Source of the DNA: a virus
DNA length: 64,000 nucleotides
Strand: one strand, 5' to 3'
Virus record (IMG/VR): IMGVR_UViG_3300027396_000020
Span: 19,817-83,816 of that record
This document shows positions 42,801 through 55,200 of this stretch, piece after piece. The position numbers and the translations under genes are program-made. The notes below the pieces were generated by a model that was not told where the DNA came from, made no database searches, and worked only from the letters and a program-made list of their open reading frames with translations. Within the stretch, counting starts at the first letter, position 1. Every line of letters begins with the position of its first letter.

Positions 42801-43274
42801 CTAAGAGACACATTTGGTGTTAACTTAGATTTAATCAAATCAATCAGTGATGAGATTATATATCATCCGGTAAAGTACAAGGTATTGTTTGGCGCCAAGG
42901 CAAACTCAAAGTTACAGGCAGTTTTTAAAATAGTTAAGAACTCAAACAAGACAGTTAACGATAACGATATAAAAGTAAGAGTAGTGTCAGCTATAAATGA
43001 TTTCTTTAGTGTTAACAACTGGGACTTTGGTGATCGTTTTTATCTCAGTGAGTTGATAACTTATATTTTGACAGCCACTGCTCCGGATATTAGCAACTTG
43101 GTTATCGTACCCAAGCAAGCAGACCAATCATTTGGTAGTTTGTTTGAGATACAAGCAGCACCGGATGAAATATTTGTTAACGGTGCTACGGTTGACGATA
43201 TAGAAATAGTAACAGCTATCACAGCCGCAGAAATCGGCGCAAACCCATCAACAATAGTTAATACAACAGCGTGA
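39864..43274 (+). CDS. gp6: Baseplate wedge protein gp6
   Basis: A 1136-residue wedge protein that dimerises to form the iris-like inner ring of the baseplate. The N-terminus is characteristic: QDWKRIYQTFKNADFKSYDF, LRQNYPEDFNDYIESSEYMA, IDAVAFLGQSLAFRVDLASR and RRDSVLRLARMLSYNAKRNV (the gp6/J-like start). The C-terminal part keeps the KVLFGAKANSKLQAVFKIVK and DRFYLSELITYILTATAPDI blocks. T4 gp6 is 660 residues, so this version is nearly twice as long, with additional beta-rich insertions in the middle. It lies between gp25 and the giant gene, as in T4. Confidence 0.93.
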   Translation: MTTTSRQNNLILNQDWKRIYQTFKNADFKSYDFENLRRVIITYLRQNYPEDFNDYIESSEYMALIDAVAFLGQSLAFRVDLASRENFIDLAERRDSVLRLARMLSYNAKRNVPAQGLLKFTSVSTTESLLDGNGKNLANQIIQWNDPTNTNWLEQFIVVLNAAMADNTQFGRSQGTSTIQGIPTEQYRFKTTSADVPIYSYSKTVSGRGMSFEIVSTSFSNSTVFYEEAPVPANQLGFIYKNDGKGPASPNTGFFLMFKQGSLEFADFTVDIPTTNETISVGAQNINNDDVWLFSLSSAGVQQNQWTKVSDLLGNNIIYNSIDKNIRNIYSVVTKENDQVDLEFSDGVYGNLPQGSFRFYYRVSNGLSYTIYPNEMKGISIAIPYYNKQGVRHTITVNLGLQYTVTSSASSESTDSIRANAPALFYTQNRMITGEDYNLAPLATSQNILKIKSINRTSSGISRNFEVIDASGKYSSVNVFADDGYIYKETSEKNILFKYASTIDIINFIRNTIEPTFASTDVYNFYLTKFDRTPYTFTDSNYIWKQVTSTGNKTTGYFVSGIDGSLLKVGTYTTSVLKSAAPGALLRFVAPAGKSFRKGKLVTTNTSDPLQTSYIWSEVVSIVGDGTNAGRGVLTSGLGPVTFNTTIPSGAIADRFVPRFSTSLTDALELEMINQISQNFNFGLRYDIDTASWKVITAGNLNLSDVYNSGKAGDTTNAGLDASWYIAFVRQADQYFIRIRVMHYIFGSVQQNRFYFDGQQKVYNSETGTVIKDKVKILGINTGGDLLTSIKQDIDFEIDETIKFDDGYESTKEIKIAFADSDNNGVIDNPDAFEKIVGLDSLHNFLFFKKTTDASGATYYDIIDNSDELIMIWPKETTAVISNYNNGQLVYFYDSAEDVVKRVDKTTNTFVLESSYKAAVGRDRLKFQYLHNANSERRIDPSSSNIIDLFILTRAYDTSYRNYLAGYISTEPTPPNNDSLRDTFGVNLDLIKSISDEIIYHPVKYKVLFGAKANSKLQAVFKIVKNSNKTVNDNDIKVRVVSAINDFFSVNNWDFGDRFYLSELITYILTATAPDISNLVIVPKQADQSFGSLFEIQAAPDEIFVNGATVDDIEIVTAITAAEIGANPSTIVNTTA

Positions 43275-43281
43275 GTAAGTA

Positions 43282-46200
43282 ATGGCAGATAAAATTTATC
43301 CACAAAGTCAACTTCCAATAAGAAAGACTAAAGATCTATTGCCGAATGTTTTCCAAACACCGGCAAATAATAAGTTCATGGCCGCCGTGGTCGATCCTTT
43401 GGTACAGCCAGGAGTCTTACAAAAAACTGCCGGTTATGTCGGTCGAAGATATGGAAAAACTTATCGTGGTAGCGACATATATCTTGATACAGACAATACA
43501 TTACGTAGTAGATATCAAGTCGAGCCAGGAGTCATTTTTAGAGAAAATGAAACCATACAGAATTTTTATGATTATTTAGATGTAAAGAATCAGATAAAGT
43601 TCTTTGGAAACGAAGTTGATAGAGATTATCTAACTACTAGCCAAGAACACTATAGTTGGAATCCCCCTATTGATTGGGACAAGTTTATTAACTTTAGAGA
43701 ATACTATTGGCAACCAAGTGGTCCGCCTCCGTTGCAGATCTACGGACAGTCGGCAAAAATAACCAGCACTTATAAGGTAGAACTAGGGTTAGGATCATCT
43801 TGGGTTTTCAGTCCTGATGGTGTTACAAACAATCCTAAGATAACACTGTACAGAGGTCAAACCTATAAGTTTAAGATCAATGCTCCTAGTGAAGCATTTG
43901 TGATCAGGACCAACCCTGATCTAGGTTCATTGGTCTACAATCCAAATCTTGGATATAAGGCTGGATCAGTAGTTCTTTACAATGATCAACTTTGGAGAGC
44001 TAAAGTTGATGTGTTACCAGACGGCAGCACTATCAATGTTGATAGTCAAGACTGGGAGCTTATCAGTATCAACGACTATAACTCAATCTTTGATTACAAC
44101 GATGGTATAAAAAATAACAAGATAGAGAACGGAACTTTAACATTTACAGTTCCCTATGATTCACCTGATGTATTGTTTTATCAGAGTGTAGTAAATCTTG
44201 ATAGACAGGGTCAGTTCGTAATACAGTCAATAGTTGAAAATACCTACATCGATGTAACTAAAGATGTTCTAGGTAAATCTCAATACAAGAGCAGCAACGG
44301 CATAGAGTTTACTAATGGACTAGTTGTTGAGTTTATGGGCAAGGTCAGCCCTGAAAAATATGCAACGGATACTTGGTTAGTTGAGGGAGTTGGAAAAGCT
44401 ATAACATTAACTAGATTTTCTGATCTTATCGTTCCGGTATTGTCTACAGATGTTCCTGAAGTTTTGTTTGACAATGCACCGTTTGATGCTGAACCATTTG
44501 ATGATGCATCTGCATATCCAGGACAACTTGATTATATCACAATATCAAAAAACAGCCAAGATTCAAATCCGTGGTCACGGTATAATCGTTGGTTCCATCG
44601 ATCTGTTTTAGAATATGCTTATACACAGCGAGGACAAGATTTTCCTGCTGATGAAAATCTCAGAGCAAAACGACCTATCATAGAGTTTAGATCAAATATA
44701 CAGTTGTACAACCACTGTTCTATTGCAAAGACTCAGGTTGATTATATCGATACCTTTACAGATGATATCTTTAGTAAAATAGAAGGTAGTTCCGGATATA
44801 ACGTCGACGGCGAGTTTTTGTTTGAAGGTGCAAGAGTACTAGTGGTAGCAGATACTGATTCTTTAGCTAACAACAAGATCTATACTGTTCATTTTATAAA
44901 GTTTGGCAACAACACGCAGATTACACTCAAAGAAGCTACAGATTCTCAATCTGTAGTTGGCCAGGGTGTATTGGTTCGCCGCGGCAAATCAAACTCTGGA
45001 TTGATGTATCATTTTACCGGAGAGAGTTGGGTCAAGAGTCAGGCCAAGACTACTGTAAATCAATCTCCATTGTTTGATGTCTATGATGAAAACTATGTTA
45101 GTTTTTCGGATCCGGAAACATATCCTATTAGTTCTTTTAACGGCAATCCTTTAGTTAGCTACAAGATAGGCAACGGTCTGACAGATAGTCAGCTAGGATT
45201 CAGTTTAAGTTATCTCAATATTGATAATGTTGGAGATATTCAGTTTAACTGGGACTTTGGTTCTGAAACAGTAAACTATACAATCGATAGACAAGCTCTT
45301 TCTAAAAAAGTTGCTGTAGGTTATTTTAAAGATAACTCAACAGGAGGGTACGATAACGGCTGGACACTTACAGACCTGACCTATATCCAACCGTTAATTG
45401 ATAGTGTTACTATACAAGAAGCCACTAACACCATAAAGTTGACCACTATAGATTGGGCGCAGGTCACGACTGAACCAGTTATTAACTTTTATCTCAATGG
45501 AGATAAGCTGACAGATAATCCATGGACAAGAAATAAAGATACTTTTACTTTCCAAGATTCTTTTTCTGTTAATGATATTATATCTGTAAAAATTGTTACA
45601 GATTTAGAACCAGTAACAGGTTACTATGAAATACCCGTTGGGCTAGAAAGGAATCCGTTAAACTCTCCATTGACTACATTTACGTATGGTCAAGCGATTG
45701 ATCATATTGTTTCTGCTGTAGAGTTTGATACTGAGTTTCAAGGAAACATCCCAGGCAAATCTAATCTTAGAGATCTTGATGGATATCAAGATAACGCCAA
45801 GAGATTTTTAACACATTCTGGTTTGACTCCAGTTGCGATCGCATTGCTCTGTGATAAGACTAATAACATCATTAAATCTCTGCAGTACGCTAAGAGATCA
45901 TACACAGAATGGAAAAGTAACTTTATTACCAAGGCGTTGGAAATAGAATACAACGAAAGTATTCCAGATTTTGTCGATGACATTATCAACGAACTATCAA
46001 GAACTAAGAACGGTGATTCGCCGTTCTCTGATTCTGATATGATCGGTTCCGGTGCATATTCTACTATTTCTTATACTGTAGAAGATACTGGAATAAAAAC
46101 TTTTGCATTGTCTGCGCCATTTAGTTTAACTACCCTGTCTAGGAAAGCAGTTTATGTATATCTAAATGATAATCAGTTGCTACACGGACGAGACTATACA

Positions 46201-49200
46201 TTCAACGATACTTTTGGTTTTGTTAATATATCTCTAGATCTGAATGAAAATGATCTAGTAGAGATAAGAGAGTATGTTTCAACAGCACATTGCTTTGTGC
46301 CACCAACTCCTACAAGTCTTGGTCTTTACAAGAAATATACTCCGAGCAAGTTTTTAGATGATACTTACAAAACACCTACCGAAGTTATACAAGGGCACGA
46401 TGGTAGTATAACTGTCGCCTACGGCGATTTCAGAGATGATCTTCTATTAGAGATAGAATACAGGATTTACAATAATATTAAACAAGAGTATGATCATACT
46501 ATTTTTGATATCGATGCTGTCTTGGGCGGATATTATGGTAATGCTATTTTTAATAAAGATGATTTAGATAATATTGTAGAACAGGAATTTTTAAAATGGA
46601 TCAATAATACAAATATTGATTACACCAACAATACCTATTTTACAGAATATGAAACATTTACTTACAGTTATACCAATATGACTGATCCTACAGGTAAGCA
46701 AAACTTACCTGGATGGTGGAGAGGAGTGTATAACTGGTTCTATGACACCGATCGCCCACACAGATGTCCTTGGGAAATCTTAGGATTTAGCCAAAAACCA
46801 ATCTGGTGGGAAAAATATTATGGACCTGCTCCATACACCAGCGGCAATCTGATTTTGTGGGAAGACATACGAGATGGTATCATTCGAGAAGGAGACCGTG
46901 CTGGAACATATCTAAGATATGCTCGACCAACAATACTAAGTCATCTTCCTGTTGATGTAGAAGGTAAGCTTCTAAGCCCGCTTGAGTCTGGGCTAGCCAA
47001 CGACTTTGTTCTTATCAATAATAGAGGACCATTTAAGTTAGGAGATATATCTCCAGTTGAGTATGCATGGAGGTCAAGCTCAGAGTTTCCGTTTGCTATC
47101 ACTATTGCTCTATGCCTATTAAAACCTTTCGAGTTTATAGGAGACAGCTTTGATCGCTCTCAGGTTAAGTTAAACAATCTCGGTCAGACTGTTAATGTTA
47201 ATACAAATCTTCCTGTAACTTTAAATGATATAAAAGTTCCTAAGACAGGTATACAGCAAGGAGCAGGATTAGTTGTCTACTTGATAGACTATGCTAAATC
47301 TAGAGGTGTTTCTTTAGATCTAGTCGAAAATAAAATAAAAAATATTGATGTAAATCTTACAACTCGACTAGGCGGTTTTGTTGATAAAGCTCAGCAGAAA
47401 TATCTGTTAGACAGCAAGAATCCAAAATCTACTTCTACAGGAGTTTATATTCCTGCAGAAAACTACGACATTATTTTTAATGTAAGTGCTCCTATTTCCA
47501 CTATATCATACAGTGGTGTGATCATAGAAAAAACATTAAACGGTTGGTATGTTACAGGATATGATGATCTTCATCCATACTTTCCTTATTACGAACCGTT
47601 GGCTAGTCAAGGTGATCCATTAATCTCTGTTGGCGGAGTGAGCGAAACATTTTCAGATTGGACGCTAGGAACTTCTTATGCTAACGGTGTGATCGTTAGA
47701 AACAACAACACTTATTATAGGAGTTTGATCACTCATACAGATTCATCTGCGGATGATCTAAACAACAAGACTATATGGAAGAAACTTCCTAAACTTCCTT
47801 TAGTTGGAGCAGTTGAAGCATTCAAGAGAAGAAACTTCAACTTCTCGGCAGTTAGCAAAATGAGCTATGGAACAGAGATAAATGAAATCCAAGACATAGT
47901 TAACTTCCTACTAGGATACGAAGCCTATCTCAAATCTAGAGGATTTGTATTTGAAAATTATGATCCTGATAATCAAGTAAGCCAAGACTGGACCACTAGT
48001 TGTAAAGAGTTCATGTTCTGGACCAGACATAACTGGGCTATAGGATCGATTATCACATTAAGTCCAGCCTCTCAGAAAGTCTATATAAAGACTCCTGTTG
48101 GAGTAGCAGACAACCTGTTAGATGGCTTTTATGATTATCAGGTATTAAAGAGTGATGGTAAACCTTTACAGCCACAATATATCAACGTGGATCGACAGTT
48201 CCAAGAAATAACTGTTGAAACTACCAATACTACAGAGGGCATATATTATATTAGATTATATTATGTTCTAAAAGAACACGTAACAGTGTTCAGTGATAAA
48301 ACGGTGTTCAGTGACATCATCTATGATAAACCAACCGGATATAGACAGCAACGAATCAAGAGTCTAGGATTCCGTACCACTGACTGGTACGGCGATTATA
48401 CAAGTCCGGGTTTCTTATTTGACAACGTTGATATCGCTGTATGGCAACCATTTGTAGATTATAGACTAGGGGATATTGTTGCTTATCAGCAATACTATTG
48501 GGTAAGCCAAGTTAATCAAGAAGGATCAGAATCTTTCAATACTAATCTATGGACTAAACTAGATACAGTTCCAGAAAAACAACTGTTATCAAACTTTGAT
48601 TACAAGATCAAACAGTTTGATGATTATTTTAATGTTGAATCACAAGGCATTGGAGAAACTCAGCGAGAGCTTGCACGTCATACTGTGGGATATCAGTCTA
48701 GAGAATATCTACAGAATCTCGCAGAAGATCCAGTGACCCAGTTCCAGTTGTATCAAGGATTCATTAGAGAAAAAGGAACTATAAACTCTGTCAAGAAAGT
48801 TTTTGATAAAATAAGTCGCTCATCGGAATCGGCATTAGTTCTTGATGAAGAGTGGGCATTTAGAGTTGGACGCTTTGGTGGTGTTGATCAACTTAAAGAA
48901 TATGAAATAAAGATAGAAAAATCCGAGTTTCCATTAAATCCTCAGCCTCTGCTGTTTGTAAATTCTATTCCGTCTGTTTCTAGCGATCGTTATTATAGAG
49001 TTATTGGCAGTGATTTTACTATCTCCCCAACACCTTATACTACAAACATAAATCCTTTAAGTCTAGAGGCAGAACCTGAAAACACAGCAGGATATGTAGC
49101 AACATCTCAAGTTGATTTTGCTCTATATAATGCAGACGCTATATTAGGTATAGACATTTCTACAGTTTCTGAAGGCGCACATTTTTGGCTTACATTTTAT

Positions 49201-52200
49201 TCACCTGATTGGACCGTATGGAGATTCTCAGAAGCTGCAAACCTCAAGGTCGTTGATGCTGTAAAATCTGGGTTAACTGTTACTGTTACAATGAATCGCC
49301 GCCATGGGTTGACTGTGGGCGACATTGTAGGCTTTAGATCGATTCCTAACCTAACAGGATTTTATAAGATTACTGAAGTCAGTGATATGACTATTAGCGT
49401 TACTGTTACTCCTGCAGCACAGGATCCGGTTATTGACGGCAGCACAGTTACCAATGTAGGATTGTTTACTGAAGTTAGATTTGATACCTACGACATGGTT
49501 GATCCTGAAAAAGTAGCTTTGTGGAAAGAAGGATCTACTCTATGGGTTGACGATAATGGTAGCGGGCTGTGGGAAGTTATTAGAAAAACCAAACAATATT
49601 CTTTTGGAGAAATCAGTGAATATGGTTTAACATCACCACTGAGAACTGGTGCAGCAGTCTTTTATGATAATAGATCAAAAGAATCTATAGTTGGTATTCC
49701 GGGATCGGGCTATGCCGTTGTTTATTCTGATATTAACGGTGCATTGACTCCTAAGCAGATATTATCACCGCTGATCGAGTTTAGAACATTATCAATAGGA
49801 TCATTCGGTCAGGCCATTACAGTAAGTCCAGACGGTCAATGGTTGGCTATTGGCGTTCCCTTAGCCAGTGGTGTTAAAAATACATATCTAGGACCATTTA
49901 GTTCTACAAAGAGTTATGCTCTTGAGGATGTTGTCCTTTATGATGATATTTTATGGACACCTAACAAGTTTGTGTCACCTGATGGCAGCACTTTAACATT
50001 TAACACAGAAGATTGGGACCGAGCAACAAACATTGAAGCCTATGGAGAAGCCAGGGGAGATGGATTCTCAGAACAGGGAATGATTGTTCTTTATACAAGG
50101 ACATCTCAAGGTTGGGATTATTATAAAACTTTTGCAAGCCCAAGACCGGCAGCCGGGGAACTATTTGGTTCATCTATTAAGATGGCCAAGAGCGGTACAT
50201 CATATTCGATGATAGTGTCAGCTCCTGGATCTTTAGATGGCATCGGTCGAGTTTACGTATACAGTCATAACGGAACTGGATGGGAGATTGGCGAGATTCT
50301 TCCATCTGAACTAGCATTGAACAACTCACTAGTTCAAGATAGATCTACTATGGCTCACGGTATACTTAACAGTGATGTTGAAATGCTAAAGATAGGAGAC
50401 CAGTATGGCTCGGCGATAGCCATGAGCTATACAGGTGATATTATTGCAGTTGGCGCTCCGTTTAGTGATGGACAGGTTTTTGATCAGTACAGAGGTGTGT
50501 GGAATTCTACTACAGAATACTTCGAAGGTGAAGTAGTACAGTATGAAGGATTGTACTATAAGTTAGCTCCAGACACATCAGATTCCACATATACTAATAC
50601 CGGAACCAATCCGACAACATTGCCGTGGGTGTCTATTGGCGATAGTACGATGAATCCATCTGGAAAAGTTTTTGTTTACAAAAAAGAATCAACCGGTTAC
50701 AGATTAGTGCAGACTATTGGTGCAGATAATCTTTCTGAGTACAGCGATCTTTCTAAAGTAGAAACAATAAATGTAGGCGATCAGTTCGGTGCATCATTGG
50801 ATTTAGATTGGTCAGGAACTACATTGGTTATCGCTAGTCCGCTGGGAGATATAAATCTACAGAATCAAGGTTCGGCCTATGTATTAAGATTAACAAACAA
50901 TATTTTTAGAGTAAAACAAAAACTAGAAAGTTTTGAAGATTATCCTAATGAATATTTTGGACAGAGCATCTGTATAAGTGGAAATACAGAAAAAATTGTT
51001 ATTGGAGCAAAGAATACTCCTTATCATGAGTCGGTTACATTCTTTAGCAAGGATGAAGGAACTACTACCTTCGATCACGGAGCTACAAGATTTAGTAAAG
51101 ATTATGGTTTTGCCGGAGCAGTTTACGTATTCGAGAGAAAAGCAGATGTTTATTTCTTAGCTGAAAAACTATCTGCTGATCTGTCATCGAACGAATCTTT
51201 TGGTTACAGCGTGTATTGTACACCAGATAACATTTTAGTTGGTTCTCCTGATTATTATTCTAACGTATTAAATCAAAAGACCGGTCATGTGAGACTGTTC
51301 AAGAAACTAGAAAATGTAAATTCTTGGGAGATCCTATCGCAAAGAAGCTTAGTCGTTGATATAGAAAAGTTAAAGAGCATTTCTCTTTACGATGATGTAA
51401 ACAATAAAAAAATACAAGATCTGGATATAATCGATCCAGCTAAGGGTAAAATATTAAACGAAGCAGAACAAGAGTTAACTTTCAAAGTTCCTTACGATCC
51501 TGCTGTGTATTCTATTGGTACAGACTTACAAACAGTTATACCATCGCAAGAATGGACTGATCATCATGTAGGAAAACTATGGTGGAATACATCTACAGCT
51601 AAGTGGATGTACTACGAACAAGGTGATACATCTTATAGAGTAGGAAACTGGAGTAGACAAGTTCCTGGTTCTAGCATCGATGTTTATGAATGGGTAAAGA
51701 CCAAACTGTTGCCTAGTGAGTGGGCCGCATTAGCAGATACAAACAACGGAATAGCCAACGGTATCTCAGGACAACCTTTATATCCTAACGACGATGTCTA
51801 TTCTCAACGTATTCTATATAATGCGTCGACTGGTGCGGCAACAGAAACGTACTACTATTACTGGGTAAAAAATAAAACTATTTTACCTACTAATGTTATA
51901 GGCAGAAATATATCAGCATCAACAGTGGCTTCATATATTAATAACCCTATTGGTTCGGGAACAGCATTTGTAGGCATAGCAGCAGAAAATACTCTTTTGT
52001 TGTATAACTTCAAATCGATTATTTCAACTGATTATGCTTTGTTGAATATAGAGTATAAGAAAGATACTAGTTCGTTAAACCCTGTACACAACGAATACCA
52101 GTTGATTAGAGAAGGGTCAACTCAAGGTGTTCCGTCTTATAAACTTGAAACCAAATGGATCGACAGTCTTGTAGGATACGATTCTGTTGGTAATAGAGTT

Positions 52201-55200
52201 CCTGATCCGGGACTGCCTGCGAAATTAAGATACGGAATCGAGTTTAGACCTAGACAAGGTATGTTTATTAACCGATTAACTGCACTAAGATTAACAGTCG
52301 ATAATCTGAATGCATTCTTGTCAACGTATCCGTTGACAGATTCATTGGACTTTACGTACCTAAATCTAGTCGATCCTGCCCCTAACAGCCAACTAAATCT
52401 CTATGATGTAGCAGTTGACACAGATATCGATCTTGAAACCGTAAGCACTACTCGTGTAGAACCTGCGATTTTGCAAGTGAATATCATAAACGGACAGGTA
52501 GATACTATTGATATAGTAAGCAAAGGTTTTGGTTACAAAGTAGTTCCACCAGTAATCATTGACGGAGATGGTGAACTAGCAGCAGCCGAAGCAACTATAG
52601 ATTCACAAGGCAGAATAATATCTGTTACGGTTACAACTAAAGGTAGAAAGTACAGTTATGCTTCTGCATCCATTAGACCTTTCTCAGTGTTGGTTAACAA
52701 AGATGCTACAGCCAATAACTTCTGGGGCATATATGCCTACAACAGTGATAAGAAGACATTCTATCGCACAAGAACTCAGGCTTATGATACAACTAGATAT
52801 TGGAGTTTACAAGACTGGTGGTTGACCGGTTATTCATCAGTTGACAGAATAGTCAAAGAGATTCCTAATATTTCATATCTAGGGTTTGTTACCACCTATG
52901 TAGGCGATATGGTACGTATAAAAGAATACGCATCTGGCGGTTGGGCTGTATTGTTAAAAACTTCTGAAGGTAGCTCGAATCCGTCAGATGACTGGATGCT
53001 AGTAGGAAGAGAAAAAGGAACAGTTTTATTAGAACCTTCTCTATACGATCCAACAGTTGGCGGAATAGGTTATGATAATAACAAGTCATACGATACTGCA
53101 TTTTATGATCTTGAAAACGCTAAAGAACTAAGAAATATTCTACGTGCAGTAAAAGATAATGCCTATAATCTAGGTTTCGGCGACCAATGGAGTAGTTTGT
53201 TCTTTGTAGCAGTTCGATATGTATTAACAGAACAGAAATATGTTGATTGGATGTTCAAGACTAGTCTTGTTACTGCCACACATAATGTTGGAGCTTTTGA
53301 GCAGAAGTTAAACTATAAAAATGATAACCTTGCGAGCTTCCAAGATTATATCAACGAAGTTAAACCATATAGAACAACAGTGAGAGAATACATTAGTAGG
53401 TATAATACCCTAGAAACAACAGGACTATCTACTTCTGATTTTGACCTTCCACCTGCATATAATGTATCTGAAGGAAAAATAACATCAGTAACAGAAACCC
53501 AAGAAACGATTCAGAGATATCCATGGAAATGGTGGCTCGATAATCATAGATATTCTATAACTGAGATTAGGTTGTCTAATCCGGGATCAGAATATAATTC
53601 ACCGCCTACAGTTATTATTGACGGCGACGGAACCGGCGCAACTGCAAAAGCCTACATCTCAAACGGATCTGTGTCTGGTGTTGAGTTGTTAACTGCTGGC
53701 TCAGGATACACAAGAGCTTCTATAAAACTAGTTGGCGGCAACGGAAACAGCACCGATATAGCAACAGCAATACCGGTACTTGGTGATTCTAAAACTAGGA
53801 CATTTAATCTTTCATTGAGATTTGATCGAGTTAATAAAGAATCTTCTTATTCTACTTTTACAAAGACAGATACTTTTGTTGCTGAAGGAAACAATGCTGT
53901 TTTTAAACTCAGCTATGCACCATCTAACAATAAGAATAAGATCAACATTTTAAGAAATGGTAATGTTGTTTATAAAGATGAATATTCTGTAAAGATTTAT
54001 AAAGAAGGTATAGACAACTACTCTTTATTAAAAGGATCGGTAATCTTTGTTTCAGCTCCAAACAAAGGTGACAATATCGTTATTACCTACGAAAAGAACG
54101 ATGAGTTATTGTATGCTGTTGACAGGATAAACAAATATTATCTAACAGAATCATCATCGCCTACTGCTTCTGGAATGCTAGGAAAAGAACTTAATCAGTT
54201 AATGACCGGTCTAGACTTTGGTGGCGTCCAAGTACAAGGAACAACATTTGAAGTCACTGGTGGTTGGGATGCTCTACCTTGGTTTTCTGACAGCTGGGAC
54301 AGTGTAGAATCATCAAATGACATTTATTTTAGGGCAGATGGAAGTACGGCATCGTATACTTTTGATGCACCTCCTGCTGCTGGCCAAATTTATAACATCT
54401 ATATTAAGAGAAATGGTGACACACAGTTTATAAGAATAGACGATCCATATTTTAACCCTGCGCAAGATAGTTCTATGCAGACTAATCCTCATGCAGAAAT
54501 ACCTACCTTTATAGGGGATGGATCGACTTCTGTGATAATGCTAACTCCTTATTTGAGTTTAAATGCAGGTGATACATTGGTATTCAGACAAATCGAAAGT
54601 GATGGTTCTGTTACTATTAATGATTCCAACATTTTAGACACAAAGATAAGTGGTGGCACATTAGCTGCTATGAGCGGAGCATATTCAACTGCTTCAGGTA
54701 CTGCCGCAGAAGAAATAGTTCTAGAGGGTGGTAAATTTATAAGTCCTGAACAAGTTCCTGCACCTGAAGAAAATGTTCCTGGACAGGTACTAGATAGTCT
54801 TTCTATAAAAGTGTTTAATAACACAAGGTCGGGAGCCACTCCTCTTAACCACAGGACTATCTATTCAGATGGAATAACTTTAACTTATAAGATAGGACAA
54901 AAAATAATCGAAAATAGCTCTTTGTTAGTCTATATCAATAAGATTAAGAAAACAGAAACTATAGATTATTCTATCGATTATAAAGATCAAGAAATAACTT
55001 TAAACAGCCTAGCACCTGCGGGAAATATTATTGAAATTATTTCTTTAGGTATTGGCGGCCACAATCTTTTAGATTATCAAGAGTTTGTAGCTGATGGTGA
55101 TACTAGTTTATTTTTAACTGATGCAAACTATACAGATACTACTTCAATATTTGTAACAGTAAATGGAATCTATAAGGAAACAGCATTCGTCAACAGTACA